Source: Hungatella hathewayi (GTDB taxonomy: Bacteria > Bacillota > Clostridia > Lachnospirales > Lachnospiraceae). From it: a stretch of DNA of 64,000 nt. Positions 61,484-64,000 of the stretch are shown one piece after another. The first letter of the stretch is position 1; each line of letters starts with the position of its first letter. Position numbers and translations under genes: made by a program. The notes beneath the pieces were generated by a model. That model saw only the letters and a program-made list of their open reading frames with translations. It had not been told where the DNA came from and made no database searches. The stretch is taken from NCBI GenBank assembly GCA_025149285.1, contig CP102274.1:285524-349523 (forward strand), read 5' to 3'.

Positions 61484-62251
61484 ATGATGATATTTGATAC
61501 ACACGCTCATTATGACGATGAGCAGTTTGATGAGGACCGTGAGGAACTCCTGAATTCCATGCACACACACGGAGTGGAGGCGGTTACGAATATTGGGTCC
61601 AGCCTTGCCGCTTCACGCAGAACGATCGGACTGACAGAGCAGTATCCATTAGTCTATGGCGCCATAGGCGTCCATCCCAATGAGGTGGGAGAACTGGAGG
61701 AGGACGGCATTGCCTGGCTGAAAGAAATGTGCGCTCTTCCTAAGATCGTGGCCGTGGGTGAAATCGGGCTCGATTATTACTGGGATGAACCGGGGCACGA
61801 CATTCAGAAAAAATGGTTCGAGCGTCAGCTGGAGCTGGCCCGGGAAGTAAAGCTTCCGGTTGTGATTCACAGCCGTGATGCTGCAAAAGACACACTGGAT
61901 ATGATGAAGGCACTTCATGCAGAGAAGATCGGCGGAGTGATTCACTGCTTTTCTTATACGAAAGAGATGGCGCGGGAATACTTAAATATGGGATTTTATC
62001 TCGGAATCGGCGGAGTCGTGACCTTCAAAAATGCCAAAAAGCTGAAAGAGGTTGTGGAGTACATGCCGATGGAACAGATGGTTTTAGAGACAGACTGCCC
62101 TTATCTTTCACCCGTTCCAAACCGCGGCAAACGCAACTCATCTTTGAATCTTCCGTATGTGGTGGAGGAAGTGGCCCGTATAAAGGGGATATCGGAGGAC
62201 GAAGTAATAGAGATAACAAACAGAAACGCGAAAACAATGTACAGGCTTTGA
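61484..62251 (+). CDS. TatD-family metal-dependent hydrolase
   Basis: Predicted DNase or deoxyribonuclease-like hydrolase of 255 residues with a TIM barrel. Motifs: FDTHAHYDDEQFDEDR, the metal Glu in VAVGEIGLDYYWD, VIHSRDAAKDTLDM, and ETDCPYLSPVPNRGKRN near the end. GAGGTAAGAGA precedes ATG 61484 (ATG 61487 is also possible). It lies 12 bases before rsmA, the common clostridial order, although the RNase M5 gene often found between them is absent. Confidence 0.93.
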   Translation: MMIFDTHAHYDDEQFDEDREELLNSMHTHGVEAVTNIGSSLAASRRTIGLTEQYPLVYGAIGVHPNEVGELEEDGIAWLKEMCALPKIVAVGEIGLDYYWDEPGHDIQKKWFERQLELAREVKLPVVIHSRDAAKDTLDMMKALHAEKIGGVIHCFSYTKEMAREYLNMGFYLGIGGVVTFKNAKKLKEVVEYMPMEQMVLETDCPYLSPVPNRGKRNSSLNLPYVVEEVARIKGISEDEVIEITNRNAKTMYRL

Positions 62252-62263
62252 TGGAGGGCGCGA

Positions 62264-63133
62264 ATGGCGACACTGGGAAACCCCCAAAAGACGATTGAGA
62301 TCATACAGAAATATGAATTTGCATTTCAAAAGAAGTTCGGACAGAATTTCCTGATTGATACCCATGTGCTGGAGAAAATCATTGCAGCGGCTGGTGTGAC
62401 GGAGGACGACTGTGTGCTGGAGATTGGCCCGGGAATTGGGACCATGACGCAGTATTTGGCGGAACATGCACGACATGTGATAGCGGTGGAGATTGATACG
62501 AATCTGATTCCAATCCTTGAGGAAACACTGAAGGATTACGGGAATATTACTGTCATCAACAATGATATTTTAAAGGTTGACATCAATAAACTGACAGAAG
62601 ATTACAATGACGGCCGGCCGATTAAGGTAGTTGCCAATCTTCCTTATTATATTACGACACCGATTATTATGGGGCTCTTTGAGGGCGGAGTTCCCATAGA
62701 TAATATTACCGTCATGGTACAGAAAGAGGTGGCGGAGCGCATGCAGGTAGGGCCGGGATCCAAAGACTATGGGGCGCTGTCCCTGGCAGTACAGTATTAT
62801 GCGGATGCCTATATCGTGGCCAATGTTCCGCCTAATTGCTTTATCCCAAGGCCGGGGGTGGGATCTGCCGTGATCAGGCTGACAAGGCATAAGGAACCGC
62901 CGGTGGAGGTGGATGATCCGAAGCTGATGTTCAAGCTCATACGTGCGTCTTTTAACCAGAGGCGGAAAACTCTGCAGAACGGGCTGAATAATTCACCTGA
63001 GCTGCCGTTTGACAAAGAGGAGATTGGGGCTGCTATCGAGAGTCTGGGCGTCACTCCCCAGATTCGCGGGGAGGCGCTGACGCTAAAACAGTTTGCAGAT
63101 TTAAGCAACTATTTTACACGCAACAGGGGGTAA
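62264..63133 (+). CDS. rsmA: 16S rRNA dimethyladenosine transferase
   Basis: Dimethylates two adjacent adenines in the 3' hairpin of 16S rRNA during ribosome assembly (KsgA). It is 289 residues. SAM-binding motif LEIGPGIGTMTQYLAEHA, N-terminal KKFGQNFLIDTHVLEKI, and the catalytic ANLPYYITTPIIMGL. The C-terminal domain has SFNQRRKTLQNGL. The next gene begins one base after its stop. Confidence 0.96.
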   Translation: MATLGNPQKTIEIIQKYEFAFQKKFGQNFLIDTHVLEKIIAAAGVTEDDCVLEIGPGIGTMTQYLAEHARHVIAVEIDTNLIPILEETLKDYGNITVINNDILKVDINKLTEDYNDGRPIKVVANLPYYITTPIIMGLFEGGVPIDNITVMVQKEVAERMQVGPGSKDYGALSLAVQYYADAYIVANVPPNCFIPRPGVGSAVIRLTRHKEPPVEVDDPKLMFKLIRASFNQRRKTLQNGLNNSPELPFDKEEIGAAIESLGVTPQIRGEALTLKQFADLSNYFTRNRG

Positions 63134-63134
63134 T

Positions 63135-63698
63135 ATGTCAGATTCACTCATTACAAAAAAAGCGATTGCCGCGGCGTTGAAACAGGTATGCAGGGAAAAG
63201 CCGTTTGACAAGATATCAATTGCCGATATTACCGCGGTATGCGGATTAAACCGTCAGACGTTTTATTATCATTTTCAGGATAAATATGAGCTGCTCAGCT
63301 GGATCTATTATAATGAGAATTTTTCCAGGATCACAGAGGATATTACCTTCGATAACTGGGATCAGAAGATCCTGGAGATGCTTCAGATTATGGAAAAAGA
63401 GAAGACGTTTTATGTAAATACGCTGAAGGAACAGGAACACACATTTGAAAGCTACTTGTTCGAGATGGCCAAGGCTCTGTTCTTAGAGGCAATTGCCAGA
63501 TTGGATGAGAAAAATCATTTAAATGATGTGGAAAGGGAGTTCGATGCTGAATTTTATGCGTATGGGATATGCGGAGTCATCGTTTCCTGGACCCAGAGCG
63601 GAATGAGAATTAAGCCGGAAATTGTGGCGGAGCACTTAAGAAGCCTGGCCAAGGATACCGAGCGAATCGGTTATATCCGCAGCCAGGGCCTCCTTTAA
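63135..63698 (+). CDS. TetR-family transcriptional regulator
   Basis: Regulator of 187 residues. The N-terminal helix-turn-helix is ISIADITAVCGLNRQTFYYHFQDKYELLSW, shown here in two pieces: ISIADITAVCGLNR and QTFYYHFQDKYELL. The C-terminal domain with VNTLKEQEHTFESYLFEMA and SWTQSGMRIKPEIVAEHL resembles the DhaS-like TetR_C_8 group. It abuts rsmA, so it is likely cotranscribed; target genes unknown. Its stop shares bases with the stop of the convergent gene (TTAA at 63695-63698). Confidence 0.88.
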   Translation: MSDSLITKKAIAAALKQVCREKPFDKISIADITAVCGLNRQTFYYHFQDKYELLSWIYYNENFSRITEDITFDNWDQKILEMLQIMEKEKTFYVNTLKEQEHTFESYLFEMAKALFLEAIARLDEKNHLNDVEREFDAEFYAYGICGVIVSWTQSGMRIKPEIVAEHLRSLAKDTERIGYIRSQGLL

Positions 63699-63931
63699 GA
63701 AACCTTATCCATGATATAGCTGATACACTCTTCCATAGAGGAAGTCTTGATCAGCTGGAGCAGTTCATCGTATTTTATACGACATTCACACGGGGAAGGA
63801 TGGAACTTGTTTAAAAGTTCTTCGATATTACGGGCCGTCCGTTCCGGTGATTTTTTGCTGTTTTTTAAAAAATGGAAGAGAGCCGTTTTAAACACGGATT
63901 CCCTTAGATGTTCCTGCATGGTTGCAGACAT
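63695..63931 (-). CDS. Small hypothetical protein
   Basis: Not recognised. A 78-residue helical protein with no signal peptide or membrane segment: MQEHLRESVFKTALFHFLKN and later YDELLQLIKTSSMEECISYI. AGGGGGG lies about 6 bases before the ATG on the minus strand, and the stop overlaps that of the TetR gene by 4 bases, an arrangement typical of real convergent genes. The 5' region beyond 63931 holds no other gene in the window. Confidence 0.55.
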   Translation of the reverse strand: MSATMQEHLRESVFKTALFHFLKNSKKSPERTARNIEELLNKFHPSPCECRIKYDELLQLIKTSSMEECISYIMDKVS

Positions 63932-64000
63932 GACAATCCCCCCTGACTAATCTGATCCTGTAATCAGTATTTATAATTTTATGCTGTAATCTGACTCTAT

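Overview
The window looks like a chromosomal segment of a spore-forming Lachnospiraceae-type Clostridium (clostridioforme/symbiosum-like). This is inferred from gene content, not from a database match. The pointers are spoVG, spmB and a GerMN lipoprotein (sporulation), diaminopimelate dehydrogenase, the GlgC/GlgD pair, a DnaD/DnaI-type primosome, a T-box leader, a group IIC intron and a Gram-positive Tad pilus locus with a DUF5702 protein. No rRNA, tRNA, CRISPR array, IS transposase or prophage module was seen. The DNA has moderate GC except for an AT-rich patch at about 52.7-53.7 kb.

Layout. 0-6.2 kb: the 3' end of murC, a dense cluster of DnaA boxes, a DnaD-like and a DnaI-like replication gene, PRPP synthetase and brnQ. 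6.2-11 kb, minus strand: a remnant of a GntR/UTRA regulator, a YhaN/YhaO (SbcC/SbcD-like) pair and asnS. 11-16.3 kb, plus: glgC-glgD-spoVG, then ddh and two small conserved genes ending in a strong terminator. 16.3-18.2 kb: a complete group IIC intron sitting directly behind that terminator. 18.4-22 kb: a heterodimeric ABC exporter with one degenerate ATP site. 22.4-34 kb: a catabolic-looking cluster (Gfo/Idh oxidoreductase, five-gene oligopeptide-type ABC importer, FadR-type regulator, PLP lyase, GH36 alpha-galactosidase) with a shared palindromic element in front of its first gene and of the PLP-enzyme gene. 34-39 kb, minus: an APH-like kinase, then glgB, a GH13 amylase, a DUF2508 gene and an ArsR regulator.

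39.3-49.5 kb, plus: a Tad/Flp-type pilus operon of eleven genes: two prepilin peptidases, a TadZ/CpaE-like ATPase, TadA, TadB, TadC, a Flp pilin, DUF5702, two TadE-like pseudopilins and an FHA protein. The tadA gene has an in-frame TGA six codons after its best start site, and two proteins carry unusual extra domains. 49.5-58 kb: rhomboid protease, HIT protein, sigma factor, murG (minus), a DUF4367-like membrane protein and a small secreted protein in AT-rich DNA, an ArsC/Spx-like protein, spmB, a MarR regulator, a GerMN lipoprotein and a DUF885 lipoprotein. 58-64 kb: a methionine T-box and metG, a 170-nt element with nested inverted repeats, then traX, tatD, rsmA, a TetR regulator and a small convergent gene.

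How the parts fit. Glycogen synthesis is split between glgCD and glgB/GH13. Cell-wall genes (murC, murG, ddh) are scattered. The most unusual signals are the DnaA-box cluster in front of the primosome genes, the broken start of tadA, the modified Tad proteins, the nested inverted-repeat element after metG, and the paired operators around the importer cluster.
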